Source of the DNA: Marasmius tenuissimus
Taxonomy: Eukaryota; Basidiomycota; Agaricomycetes; Agaricales; Marasmiaceae
Assembly (NCBI GenBank): GCA_029532415.1
Contig: JAQOTA010000053.1
Location: forward strand, 5,704,001-5,768,000
DNA: 64,000 nucleotides
Direction of reading: 5' to 3'
The notes beneath the pieces were generated by a model, which was given only the letters and a program-made list of their open reading frames with translations, was not told the DNA's origin and did no database searches. The translations under genes were made by a program, and so were the position numbers. Every line of letters begins with the position of its first letter. Position 1 is the first letter of the stretch. Of the stretch, positions 23,791 through 35,038 are shown in pieces.

Positions 23791-26750
23791 CGGCTATGCT
23801 TTGTTCTCAACGGGCTCGGGATCCGTCCAACAACGTCCTCCTCCTAGGTGCAAAAACGACGGAGGGCGGTGATACCGCTCAATCATGGGTTCCCAGATTG
23901 CGTTGGACGTTCCAGTTTCTTTCTCTTGTTGGCCGCCATTTTTCGACTATGTATAGCGTACTTATCTATGCCAACGAGGGCTGAGCATATCGACTCACTT
24001 CTCGTCTTTACGGTTTATTGCCCCCGTTCACTGTATTCTTTGCCATATCAGATACCTTTGTTCACAAAGCCACTGAAGTCGGTTTGGTTGATCGACGGGG
24101 AAGCTACTTACAAAGACCCGGGTCGGACTTGTGGGTCCACATTTGCAAGGTGTCGCAAACCTTCGTGTCTCTTCCGAGTTCGTATACGCAGGGAATTCAA
24201 CTAACAGCTAGGGATGGGGAGACGAAACTGGCGAGATACTTACCCAACTGAGGGAGAGGTATTCACCCACGAAATATCTCACCATTCTCAATACAATAGC
24301 CACTAAGGGCTAGGCTCCGCGCGTAACGAGTGCAGAACCAGATGTCAGTAGCACATCAAGAGCGAGTACTCAGTAGAAACTCCAATCGTAGCACCCGCGC
24401 CAAATGAAGACCCATCGACGAAAAGCCCTCAACTTCAACGTGCGACGTTCGACCACAACCATCATCATTCCCCCGACGATAAATTTAGGGAGCCAGCTTC
24501 CGGTAGTGGTAATAGTATCGTTTCGGCGAATCATCCGACTACTATTGGAGAGTCGTAGGCCAGCCGGATCGTCAGAAAGAGGCTGGTCAAAGATGTTGGA
24601 AGGCAAGTTGGAGGAGAAAAGAATTGGTGGATTCACCCGACTCCGTGGCAAAATGATCAGCTGACGAAAGTACGGCGACGGAAATATCATAGCCATGGCA
24701 GGATAATGAAGATGAGATGTAGGTGTCAGGTGATTTTTAAAATTGTGAAGGGGCAGCACTCGCACTGACCAGTCCTTTGAAGAGAAGAGAGTTGAGGAGA
24801 TTGAATTCTGCCAATCGGTTCTCTCAATGGCATTGTGCATTCGCCCTCTTTTTTGACCCAAATTGAAGTCGGCGGCGGCGGCGTGAGTCATTCGAGGTAC
24901 GACGAGCATTGCTCTATGAGTCTATACGACTGGAAGGTGAAACGGTCAGAAGACGGCTGGGAATGAGTAGGGACAGCGCGACACGCACGGGTCAAGGAGT
25001 TTTTGGGAATGAGCTGGATGACTGCTGTGTTTCTCTCAATGGCGTCAACCTCATCACGAAGGCCATCCCATCCCACCCATCTCGGTTGTCCGTTTCTTCA
25101 ACGCTAACCCCTTCTCTTCGACTCGGTTGCCTCGTACCGCTTCTCCATTCCGTTCAACTGTTTCGCTCGCGCCGTGAGTTCTTCTTGATGCTTTAGACGT
25201 CCTCAAATTAAGTCCAGTGTCGTTGAGCAACGAAGTGTCTGTCGGGAGCAGAGGTTCTTGGGCTTGGATGTAAGCAGAAAAAGCATTCAATGTAATTATA
25301 CGCACAAGCGAAAGGATGTTTCGAAGTTAGTGGTATCGAATTGATTGCGTGTCTCTAGACAAACAGGCTGAAGGAATCCCTGGAACAAGGCGCCGCCAGA
25401 TCAGAGATTCGAGTCGATCAAAATTGAAACATATTCATAGGGAAACATACTGACTCAGCTCGTAGCTGCATAACACTATGGTACCTTGCCAGACTGGTGA
25501 GTCGAAGGGAGTTGCCATCAGGGTCATGGGCGTTCCCGGTAGAGAAGACGATTCAACAAGCGCCCACGTGAGACAGACCTTTGACTCGAACCGTGACTCG
25601 GGCTCTGACTGTCAACATCAAGCGACCTCGGGCTTTTCTCTACATTGATGTCTCTCTTTGCTTGTCATACTGGCGCTTTTAAGTCGTGGTGCCCGGGCTC
25701 TAACGACATCCTCGAACTCATGCCAACAGCCCCTCGGATAATACCAGCTTGCTCCTCAGGCCTCATGGGCCATGGCCTCCTTTCAAGTGTTGAGCCGCCT
25801 CTCTTTTTGGCAAATATAGCTCTCCAGGGCCACTATTCATCTCAAATACACGTGCTCAACATTCGAGATCTATCAGGCATCGAGGCTGCTCAAAACTCGT
25901 CATTCGTAAACGTAGCGATAATACAATCACGAGATGGTGCACCTGGAGCTCAGGAGGAGTCTGCTGTCAAATCTCAGGATTTCACAATGTGTATTCTGGC
26001 TCTCTCGTGCCTGTTTAAGGCTGTATACTCTGACGGCACCCTTCCTTTCACCGTCCTCTAGGCCTTCAAGGCCGCGGCGTTCTTTCTAGTCTTGTCTTCA
26101 ATCACTACCCCGTTGCCTTGCTCACGGCTCTCGTTGGCAAGCAGACCTGATTCTACGAGATTCTTCAGATGCTGGAACTTCGAATCTTGACGCGAGCTGT
26201 CAGATGTTACGTCTGTCGTTTTGCTTCAATTGTATGGGCGCTGAACTTGAGCTACCGTCATAAGCAATAAACGACTCCTTGCTATCACGAGTAACGATCA
26301 AAGTCGAAGCCCAAGGTTTCACGAGGATGCTCAATCTCAGTCGAAGAAGCCTGGCTATATAAGCTCAATTTTGCTTTGATTTCGATGCCAAATTTGATTC
26401 GTGAGGTTGTATGGCGTACTTGGGTTGTGAGTCGGAAGAATCTCGCTGTCGAGTCGTGGCCTCAGGACTGAGGAATGTGGACCCATCCTTTGAATAGGCA
26501 ATATACGACGTGAAACTAACCGTGACCTAAGGTTTGTAGGATCTCCCGTCTGAGCTGTGATCAGGGCTTGGCACGGCTCTCAATACGGTCATACGTCTGT
26601 GTCTCCGAGTATGCCTCTCAGCACGATAGGTCTCGGAGAAGAATATTGGGATTTGGATGTTCAGGGCAAATTAATCTTGACTGAAGATTATAAGCCCCGG
26701 GAACAGTTGACTGGAATTCGTGAGTGGCCATTTCCCCCTACCCTACAATA
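23791..26750. other. Intergenic block containing repeat unit beta (copy 1)
   Basis: From about 24.3 to 26.6 kb the sequence matches 53.9-56.4 kb in the same order, with partial copies near 33.4-34.2 kb. Shared strings include CCAAATGAAGACCCATCGAC versus CCAAATGAGGTCGCATCAAC, and GACGGCACCCTTCCTTTCAC in both. The minus frame at 24370-24909 is not preserved in the second copy, so it is probably not a gene. The unit separates one family gene from the promoter region of the next. Confidence 0.55.
25645..26061 (+). pseudogene. Open frame in beta block, probable gene remnant
   Basis: The 138-codon frame ends VYSDGTLPFTVL and a stop. The same end (VVYSDGTLPFTVL) occurs at 55690-55725, and a degraded version, where GCATTTTGCCGTTCGACG replaces it, lies near 33630-33650. 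Outside these ends the three copies have drifted, with stops in the other two. It may be the last part of an ancestral gene carried by the duplication unit. No domain is recognised. Confidence 0.3.
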
Positions 26751-27525
26751 GCAGTCTTTACGACGACAAAGGGACCTATCAACTCCCACTTCACTCTTCA
26801 ATTCGGCGAAACGAATGGTTCTGTCCGCATTGTTGAAACCTCATTAAAACCATACAACCTACCCCGTAGCACCACCACCTAGACCTATTCTCCGATCACA
26901 ATATCTGCTATTTCTCTACACAACGAAGTTGGAACGAATCTCCTCGCTCCTCGTTCTGCCCGCGAGTTTGGAGGTTTTGTATCGCCTTATGGACACTTTG
27001 CTGGTTGTTGGCTCGGATTCAGACGTGGTCGGCCGCCGGCGAACTCGGACAAATTGCTCTAGTACTCCACCTGCCATTGGACTGACCGTCCAGAATCGCT
27101 GCTATAGAAGAGACCCACTACTACCCGGTTCGCTCCGTTAGCTCAGTATCACCGCTTTACACGGCAGCGACGGGCTGATCTTTCAAGTATCCTGCATGTA
27201 AGTCCCGGGAACTTGAGCTGTATAAGTACTGCGTACTAGCCACCTTCTCCCAGTCCGGTCCAGAGAAAGCGCTTTTGCGTGGGATTCCGACGAGAGAGGA
27301 AAGGCACGGCCACTGTGGGTGTGTACAGCGGCTGGGGGGAGGGACCTCTAGCGCTCGCGTGGCTCGGGAGGCAAGTCATGGGGCCTCTGAGTCTGATCTT
27401 CTCATATTCACTGCGCTGAGTGGTTTCCTAACCAACCCTAACGAGCAACCTGCCGTCCTGCATCAACCCACTCTAACAGCATGATGCCGGTCTCACGATT
27501 CTCCGGCACAGGTTCGGTTCTGGAC
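26751..27525. other. Duplicated upstream block of copy E
   Basis: Related to 19950-20895 upstream of copy D. Differences are mostly single bases with a few gaps. No gene supported; frames such as 27275-27484 mirror frame-specific similarity in the D copy but lack a recognisable domain. Confidence 0.5.
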
Positions 27526-27532
27526 TATAAAA
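27526..27532 (+). promoter_or_regulatory. TATA box of copy E
   Basis: GGACTATAAAAGGTTTGAT, a good TATA match 62-68 bp before the ATG at 27594. Confidence 0.55.
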
Positions 27533-27593
27533 GGTTTGATACTTGTAAGCGGGAATCTTCCCATCCTCTTACGTCGACCATCACTTACACGGC

Positions 27594-30360
27594 ATGTCTC
27601 ACCCTTTGCCAGATTCCTGCTCCAAGGTCCACATCGGGAGAGATCAAAACGTCAATCACGGACACGGGCCCTACACTGTTAACTACGACAACAGGGTGAT
27701 CCAGCATCGGACACGATCAACATACCGGCACATTCAGGGTCAGACGGAGGAAGAGGAAGCGGAGTATGAAGAGGTGAGTGGTAAACTCACTATCTTTAGG
27801 TATGGTGCATGCTCATCCTGATTGAATGTCGCAGTATGGCGAATATAGACACGGTGACATCCAAATTATCGGAACCATACATAGTGAAAAACTCTTGGGG
27901 AAATTTGACTGGATGACGATGAAGTATGCTCCATTCGACTGCCAAAAAAGCGTTATGCTCGGGAGAATTGTTTCGGGGGAGGGTGTAGGAACGATGGTCA
28001 CTGTTGAGGCCTATGAAGGCAGTGACGCCCCAGAGGTACGCATTGCTACTTTCCGAGCATGTTCCACGCTTCTGACCATCACAATAGGAGTGGAAGGAAC
28101 ACTTTGTGTGTCACACGACTGGGCAAAGCTTGTAAGTTCGCATCCTTCCAACTTGTCAGCAAGGTGCATTTGACACGACGTAGTTTTGGGCGCGTGAATA
28201 ACGCGCATCTTCTTGCGCTCAACCGTTCTAAAGTTCCACTGCTGATTTTCTTGGGTGGTATGTTAACTATATGCATGCACCTTATTGGCGGTACTGATGG
28301 CTGTACCATTCTAGGGCTTGTACCGTACTTTCAGTTTGAGAACAATCTGGGGTCGCTTGGTCGCTTGTATCTATATGGTTTGGCTGTAAGTAGTCAAAGT
28401 AGTCAAGTTGGCTGTTATAATCATACGAGTTACAGAGGCAATGGAAATGCGAACCAAGGAAGCTGTGGGTGGACCCTGCGCGCGGAGCGATCTGTCGAGG
28501 GCCAGTAGGGCCGGAGTTGTTGGTCTTGCGTTCCAACTGGTATTCTGATTCCTTTTGGGATAAGGCTTCTGATCTGCCTACCACGATCGATCTTCTCCAA
28601 GAGGATGTCGTTTTGCGTTTTTTTGCGGCTCAGAAGTCGACAGGAGCTGATGACGTATTTTTGAGAACTATCTGTTCGGCTGCCGGTTGGAAAAAAAGGA
28701 AGGAAATTTTCGGTCAGCCAACTATCTTTTCTGCTTTGACCCAAACTCCCATCGCCTTCGCAAATAATGTCTGGAGCAGTGATCGTGACAACCTTTTAGA
28801 GCGGAAGGTAATGGACAATTATGGATTGACAAGGTGAGATCCTGGTGAGCCATGGAATATTCTGGCTGAAACTTAGTACACGAGTAGATTTCGACTTGAT
28901 GGAGATGATCAGTGGTTTGCGTTCACGTCGAATATGAATAGGTCCGAGGACATATGCAAGGCCTGGCTTTCACAAGCACTAAGTGTATTCCACTCTTGTG
29001 GAATACCGTTGGAGAAGGATCTTGCTGTTTACGGTGCGTCTTCATCTCGTATTTTCCATTTACTTCCATTTCACCTGCTAACATTCCCCAGAGCTTTTCA
29101 ATCGTGATATAAATTTGTTTGGCTCCCTTGTTGAATCCAAATCCCAACAACGACGCCAACAACCAATATACCTCTTTGTCTATCCTCCTCCCCTCGACCT
29201 CTTCGACGGTATAAGAACCGACGGCCGCGGCTGGTGCTATACATCCTTTCTCCACCACTGGTCTTTCCATGCAGACGGTCGCAGCCCCCTCTCAGCCGAA
29301 ATATGCAGCGACTTTGGTCTTCCCTTCGAACTCAAAATCTCTAATACTCACGACTTTTCCTCGTATTCCTTGCCCACCGAATACTACAAGTTGATTCATC
29401 GTTATCAAGTCTTTCGAGGGGTTGACCCAACTACCACCGATTTTGCTTGTCCTCTCGGATACGGCTTTAAGGTCCAGCCGGTCAGCGACTCGGATCGGTT
29501 TGCAGAAGTATATGAAAGTGCGACCAATCTTTCAACCGCTCCGTTCACACTCTTATCTCTGCGCAGAGCAAGATTTCTATAATCCCAAGCACGCAGATGA
29601 CTCTGCCAGTTCCTCGAACTCAGAAAACTCATCAGACACGCACGGCCATGGACCGGCTTCAATCGTCAAAGGGCAAATCATTGGAGAGATGGAGAGTTGT
29701 CATCATTTGGACCAGGTACGCTGGTGGTTTTTTCTTATATCAAGCTCTTCACAAACAAAGTCTCTGGATCTCTCTCCTAAGGATGGTACCGCCAGCAACG
29801 ACCAGACCATGGAAGAAGAGGGTTTACAACCACTCCCTGCGACAACTTTGCCGTGTATGAGCACACCTAATCTGCATTCTCTTAAGCACGCCTATTCACA
29901 GCAACAGTGCCAGTCACAAGTCTATCCACGTAGCTATAATGGCAACGAGGAAAACTTTCCCTATCCCCACCTCTCCGAAACCACACAATCAGTGGATGCG
30001 CCCCTCGGCGCAGCGCCAACGGATCACAACTCTTTGCCTAGGGGCCGTACCCCGGATGGATGGCCTGAAACACCGCAGTACATCTCCAACAAATCCGACG
30101 AGTTCTCCCAGATCGGGGTGCCGCAGGTTGCGGTCACATCCCGACCATGTGGAACTGGTACTGCTGAACCTCCTAACTTGGGTTACACCAACCCGTTAGT
30201 CGATACTACTACAGTCGCCCCTGAATCCAGTGATTATACGGCTCAAAGCATCGGATGGTCGGGGCCCTCGGAGTCCGCCACCACCAATGATGACTTTGAA
30301 GGCTACCCTATGGAAGTTGACACTGATACAGTCCTTCCGTGTCCGATGGATATTGAGTAG
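27594..30360 (+). CDS. Array-family protein, copy E (762 aa)
   Basis: Ten exons: 27594-27773, 27835-28035, 28088-28131, 28184-28257, 28315-28385, 28436-28833, 28888-29033, 29092-29517, 29567-29715, 29761-30360. Segments by residue: N-terminal motif 1-60 (NVNHGHGPYTVNYDNR), exon 2 segment 61-127 (HGDIQIIG, TMVTVEAYEGSDAPE), AHLLALNRSKVPLLIFLGG at about 140-170, DLLQEDVVLRFFAAQKS at about 230, KAWLSQALSVFHSCGIP at about 350, and PIYLFVYPPP to RGVDPTTTDF at about 390-500. The tail has ENFPYPHLSE and an acidic end (GYPMEVDTDTVLPCPMDIE) like copy D. Intron 9 has lost its usual YTCTAG acceptor; I used the upstream AAAG at 29760. Retaining the 45 bp intron also keeps the frame, adding 15 residues. 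Intron 4 is GT-AG. Confidence 0.82.
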
Positions 30361-31389
30361 GACAGCCGCATGTGTCCTCCATCACTATTACTGTACACAA
30401 CCCGAGTCCAGAGTTCGTATGTACCGTTATTCAACCTGGTGGAACATAGGCCGGATTGCATACGGATTGCAAGTGTAGTAACCCAAGCTAAACTATACAC
30501 CATCCAGGAATATATCGTAATGGAACTGCAGCCTGTAAGCAACCAACTCGAAACGAGCATAGATACTAGTATTCGATGAACGAGCTGCGCAAATTGGAAA
30601 GAATCTACATCATTGGACCCTTCGCCGTGAACACTGCCAACCGGAGAGTGTACTAACAGGACTCGCCCGGCTCATTATTGGGATAGAACGGCTGCCGCTG
30701 CTGGGGACCGAGAGAGCCTTCACCGTGGAACGAAAGGTTCGAAGTTCGCTCGCATGAAGCGGAAGTACACCACAATGGGCGATATATGGTGTAGGCAGAT
30801 TCATTGGGTAGGTAGTATCTGAGATGGAAGCGCAAATTATCCGACACGACGGACGGTGGAACATAATGATGGCCCGATATGCGAGACTGCAATTCTCCTG
30901 ACTACCAAACGCCTAACGCCCCGGACAGTGGTGACTTCGTATCTGGTGGTGGTGGTATTGACAGAGGTCGGTTTGAGCTGAGTGTATCATGTTTGTAGCG
31001 AGATCGGGGTTTTCAACACTGCTGCTGTAGAGGCTGACAGTGATGCAGCGCCGTATGCAGAGTGCTGAGAAGCGTTTGTACCGTCGAGGTGACAGTAGAC
31101 GGCTCAGACGACCCGTTGGCAGGAATCGTGTCCATACTGCACGGAAATGAGACATCTCTCAACGAGAGACTGGTGGCGAGGGGAGTAGAGATGGGACGCC
31201 TGACTCTGAGAGGCGATGTAGTCCAATGGATGAGGCCAAGGAGTCTTGTTGTACAAATGTACGCCCGAGCGTGTGTGGTTTCATTTCTATGGAAGGCAAG
31301 ATTTTAGCTGGAAGGTAGTGTTCGGTGCCCAAAAACCGCACCTTGTCCACCAAATGAACCATTGGCTTTCTCTCAGTGCGCAGAGAGTC
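30361..31389. other. Intergenic stretch left of the solo LTR
   Basis: No supported gene. Short frames on both strands show no family similarity. It may include the distant continuation of the decayed large-gene copy seen at 32.1-33.3 kb, since the LTR lies at that copy's downstream side, but I could not align it with confidence. Confidence 0.35.
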
Positions 31390-31914
31390 TGTTGAACATG
31401 TGATTACCATGTGATACACTTTATTGACGTGTTGTTTACGCGTCTATTATTTATAGACTCTTTCACTATGACACTTGCACTCGTATGAAAGATCCTGTAC
31501 TTACTCAGACGGACTCTGTAGTTAGTCAGTACTCACACCTTATCTCTATGGTTTATAACAAGGTTCAGCTTTGCACCCAATAGCGTTCAAAGCTGACTGA
31601 GCTTTCTCTCTAGATTACTTAGATAGAAAGCTAGTATGACTATGCCTACTTACTCACTCTGCTCTTCGAGCACTTATGCTTACTGATATGCAATATGTAC
31701 CATATGCTATATTCTCACTTACCTATGTTCTATGACTTGTAGATAGACAAGGACTCTTGTATAAAAGCTGGAGACTTTGCGTCTCAAAGCTTTAGGACAA
31801 TCTACTCGATTATCACCTCTAGCAAGCATCTACAAGAACACAAGAATTCTCTTATAGTCAATATGTGAGGTTTTAGTTTCATCTCACTGTGCATTTAACT
31901 ATGCTGGCTCAATA
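31390..31914 (+). mobile_element. Solo LTR, copia-like, 525 bp
   Basis: The segment begins TGTTGAACATG and ends GGCTCAATA. It is flanked by an exact 5 bp direct repeat GAGTC (31385-31389 and 31915-31919), the size made by LTR-retrotransposon integrases. The ends are near-inverted (TGTTGA and TCAATA); a canonical end would be TCAACA, so the last dinucleotide CA has become TA. The segment is A+T-richer than its flanks and has a TATA box (TATAAAAG at 31760-31767), expected for an LTR promoter. No internal retroelement genes are beside it, so it is the product of LTR-LTR recombination. Orientation is taken from the TATA box. Confidence 0.75.
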
Positions 31915-32129
31915 GAGTCCACCAAGACGACGACGACACTGGTTCTCCCATCCTGCGGGGGTGTGAAACCTTCGCAAAGTGACGATTAAGAGGATGGTTA
32001 TCTCGCCGTGCCGCCCGAATTCTCATTGCAGAAAACTTCTTGGAGGGCATGCAAGGTAGCTCGCGAAGCCACACAGCGCGAGGATGAAGGTATTGATGCC
32101 GTACTAGGAGGTGCATTGGAGACAGACAG

Positions 32130-33330
32130 TCCACCAAAGGCAAAGGAGGTCTCGTCGAACCCGACAAGAGTACAAGGTGAAATCCGAGTTCATTGTCTTC
32201 TTCATCTGCTACACGGACGTGAGTTCCTTCGTTAGTGTCGGCCTGTTTTTGCAACCACCCACTCGTGCTATTGGTCTCCTTCTGATAAAATAACGGAAAC
32301 GGAGAATTGAGCATCGTCTGAGCACAAAAACGGTGATTATGGAAGGCACCTAGTACTATTCAACATTGAAGGACACAGTCCTCGACATGTTGGCGTTCTT
32401 GAATCTCTCTATTCCGTTCTCCCTCTTTCCTTGTCCAATCCCTCGGGCTTTGGCTTCCAACCATGTCGAATGGCGGGCCAGAAAACGGCGGTGGCGCTAT
32501 CCCATTGAGCAGATTCCCCGTTCTCTCTGAGAGAGATCCGTATCCATCTACAAGACCGACAATGCAGGTAACGGCGATTGATCAATAGCGGCCTAAGCCG
32601 GCCTTTGATCTCCTCGTTGTTATTAGGCACAGCGTCTGGGTGGATTTCTGGGTGGATTTCCGCTGGAGTCTTAGCAGGAAAGCCGTCGCAGAGAGGATAC
32701 GGCGGTCATTCGACTTTTGAGATTCTGGTACACCAATACAGTATCATCCTAGATAATCAGTCACCACGAAACCAATAACTTCAAGAGAAAAATCTTTCAA
32801 CTACTCACTGAATTGGGACTACGCTTATGATTGTCTGTTCCCTTTCGTGGTCTGGAGTACCCAGGGTTTCGAGGTTATCTGAAAAGACAAGAAATCATTC
32901 TGCGCGTATGCCATTTGCTTCTTGACTGAATTGAACGCAACTCGGACTGCCGGCGCTCGTCGGAGAGGATACGGCGGTCATTCGACTTTTGAGGTTCTGG
33001 TACACCAATACAGTATCATCTCAGATAAGCAATCACCACGAAACTAACAACTTCAAGTGAAAATTCTTTCAACTACTCACTGAATTGGGACTAGGTTTAT
33101 GATTTTCCTTCCCTTTCGTGGTCTGGAGTACCCAGGGTTTTGAGATTATCTGAAAAGACAAGAAATCATTCTGCGCGTATGCCATTTGCTTCTTGACTGA
33201 ATTGAACGCGACTCGGACTGCCGGCGCTCGTCGTTATTATTATAATATTATTATTAACCGTTATTGACGATGAGGAGGTGTTTATTGGTGTTTGGTCACA
33301 ACCTCGAAATTACGTCGGGCTGCCAACCCC
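32130..33330 (-). pseudogene. Decayed copy 1 of the large Ser/Pro-rich gene
   Basis: Read on the minus strand, this segment follows the gene at 12575 from its 5' leader into exon 2. Matches include the leader string CACCTCCTCATCGTCAA, the start ATGGCATACGCGCA (at 33185 and again at 32914), the exon 1 end with its donor (AGTCCCAATTCAGTGAGTAG), CAGAGAGAACGGGGAATCT in exon 2, and CGCCAACATGTCGAGGACTG further on. There are many frameshifts and stops. The part with exon 1 is present twice in tandem. Because intron-side sequence is retained, this came from DNA duplication, not from a spliced transcript. The solo LTR lies just beyond its downstream end. Confidence 0.75.
32691..33233. repeat. Tandem duplication of a 272 bp unit
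   Basis: Units 32691-32962 and 32963-33233 differ at only about a dozen positions. Both contain the decayed exon 1 of the large-gene copy and the flanking start of its intron. The high identity dates the tandem event later than the decay of the pseudogene itself. A small 11 bp tandem (GGTGGATTTCT type) lies just upstream at about 32638-32660, and an ATT-rich microsatellite follows at 33234-33257. Confidence 0.85.
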
Positions 33331-34970
33331 GTCCTTTACCCTAAACGACGATCTCAGAAACTCGAGAGCTCTCTTTCTCCCACTGATCAATGCAGCTCTG
33401 CAGGTCTCTCCATACGGGAAATACACGGTCTCAACGTCGAAGCTCAGAAATCACATCGTTCCTGAGGCTACTCGAATGTATCCCGCTTGACGACTCAACC
33501 AAGACGCTACGAGTGCAACAGTCAACTATATTGTAGCCCATAACTCGGGGAACTGTAGTTGGCTACCAGCTTCATAAGCTTCACAATGTGTATTCGGGCT
33601 CTCTCGTGCTTTTCCAAGGGTATTACCACGGCATTTTGCCGTTCGACGTCCTCCAGGCTCTGGCTCTAAAGGCGCTCCAACTGCCAGTCTCATCCCCGAG
33701 CGGCGACCGCCACACTTGGTATAAGTATCTATCGATGACACTTGTGAGGTCGGCGTTGAAATACGGACCTAGTCCTGCGGGATAACATAGAGAAGTTGGG
33801 GCTTCAAATATTGACTTACAGTGCAGGTTTCGGGATATTACGTCCGCGTTTTACTTCGAGATCATGGCCGCCAATCGTTAAACTCGATATCACCAAGCGG
33901 CGACTGAGATACGAGTTGAGACTAAAGCCGAAGAAGCCTATGATTTGGGGAGACCCGACAATGTGAGCCCATCTTGGTTTAATCTCGCGTTAGTTTTGTT
34001 CCGACGTGATCTGAGGGCAGACATCCTTCTTTAGACGGCTTACTTGGGTTATGGGACGAAAATGAGATGATTCATGAAAAGGCCTCGTTCTCGAGTCGTG
34101 GCCGCAACTACGTCGTTCTGTCCTTTGGATGGGCGATGCGCAGTGTGTAACTCATCGTGACCTAGGATCTTTGCCTGTGCTATGATCAGAGCTTTGCACG
34201 GCAATACCAAAGTGGCCATGCCTCCGGAGTCTGGCTGACCGTTCGAATCCCCCAAACCGCTTTGTCGGCCTCATCGGATCGATTCACAAGTTGCCGCGGC
34301 TGTCCAGGTTCCCTACAAAGTCCAGGTGCCGTTTATTTTTTGTTTAAGCTCCAGATGTACTGATAATCTCCCCCAAGTGAAGCCCACGAGGACTCGGAGT
34401 GTGTGAACGGTATAACCCCCTTACAACAGCTATTATTCGGATGCCAAAGGACCGGAAAGGCGTGTTGTTGGTTTTAGTACTCATCACTGCACCCTGGATG
34501 AGTGCTTCCTCCTCGTTCCTTCCTTATTGTAGATCATTGAGCGCCGGTTCCTGACAACATGTGGCCTGGTTTGGAGTTTTTGATATCCGTAAGCCTGGGT
34601 GGTAGATGCACTATTCTGGGAGCACGCACTGACATTGTTTAACGAGATCGAGAGACAAACTGAGAGTTAACTGGTCTTTGCGAGGGTTGCTCGTATTCAT
34701 GATCACTGCGGCGAGTATAGGTCTACTAACCATGAGATCTCAAACGCTCGCTAGCACTGGTCGTTCCGCAGTTAAGGTTGGAGAGGCACAGCACGAGTTG
34801 GATTTAATTTCCGACATCGATGAAGGGCACTCGTGTTCACTCCGCCGTAGGCTGAGTAGTTTTCATTTCCAACGTCGAACCTGTCATCCCGGTTTTTTGG
34901 GTCTTGACGCAGGACCCACTCATGCTCACCAACATGCCGCTTACACGTTTCGATGGTATGGTGTGAGGAT
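33331..34970. other. Intergenic block: partial beta unit, then the F/H-type upstream block
   Basis: About 33.4-34.2 kb resembles the right part of the beta unit (25.8-26.5 and 55.5-56.2 kb), for example ACAATGTGTATTCGGGCTCT against ACAATGTGTATTCTGGCTCT. About 34.4-35.0 kb matches 56.6-57.19 kb upstream of copy H, with the shared string TTTTCATTTCCAACGT followed by CCTGTCATCCCGGTTTTTTG. No gene is supported. Confidence 0.55.
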
Positions 34971-34971
34971 G

Positions 34972-34978
34972 TATAAGG
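34972..34978 (+). promoter_or_regulatory. TATA-like box of copy F
   Basis: GGATGTATAAGGGCTGCC, 61-67 bp before the ATG at 35039. Copy H has GTACAAGG at the same place. Confidence 0.45.
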
Positions 34979-35038
34979 GCTGCCGCCTTTGAAACTTCTT
35001 CCATCCTTTCAACTCTCATCACCACTCGACACGACAAC

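Noticed and set aside
24370..24909. 179-codon minus-strand frame in the beta block
   Set aside because: The duplicate at about 54.0-54.5 kb does not keep the frame, so protein conservation is not supported.
34190..34265. GTTCGAATCC, resembling a tRNA B box
   Set aside because: No matching A box at the right distance and no cloverleaf could be drawn; related beta blocks lack the motif.
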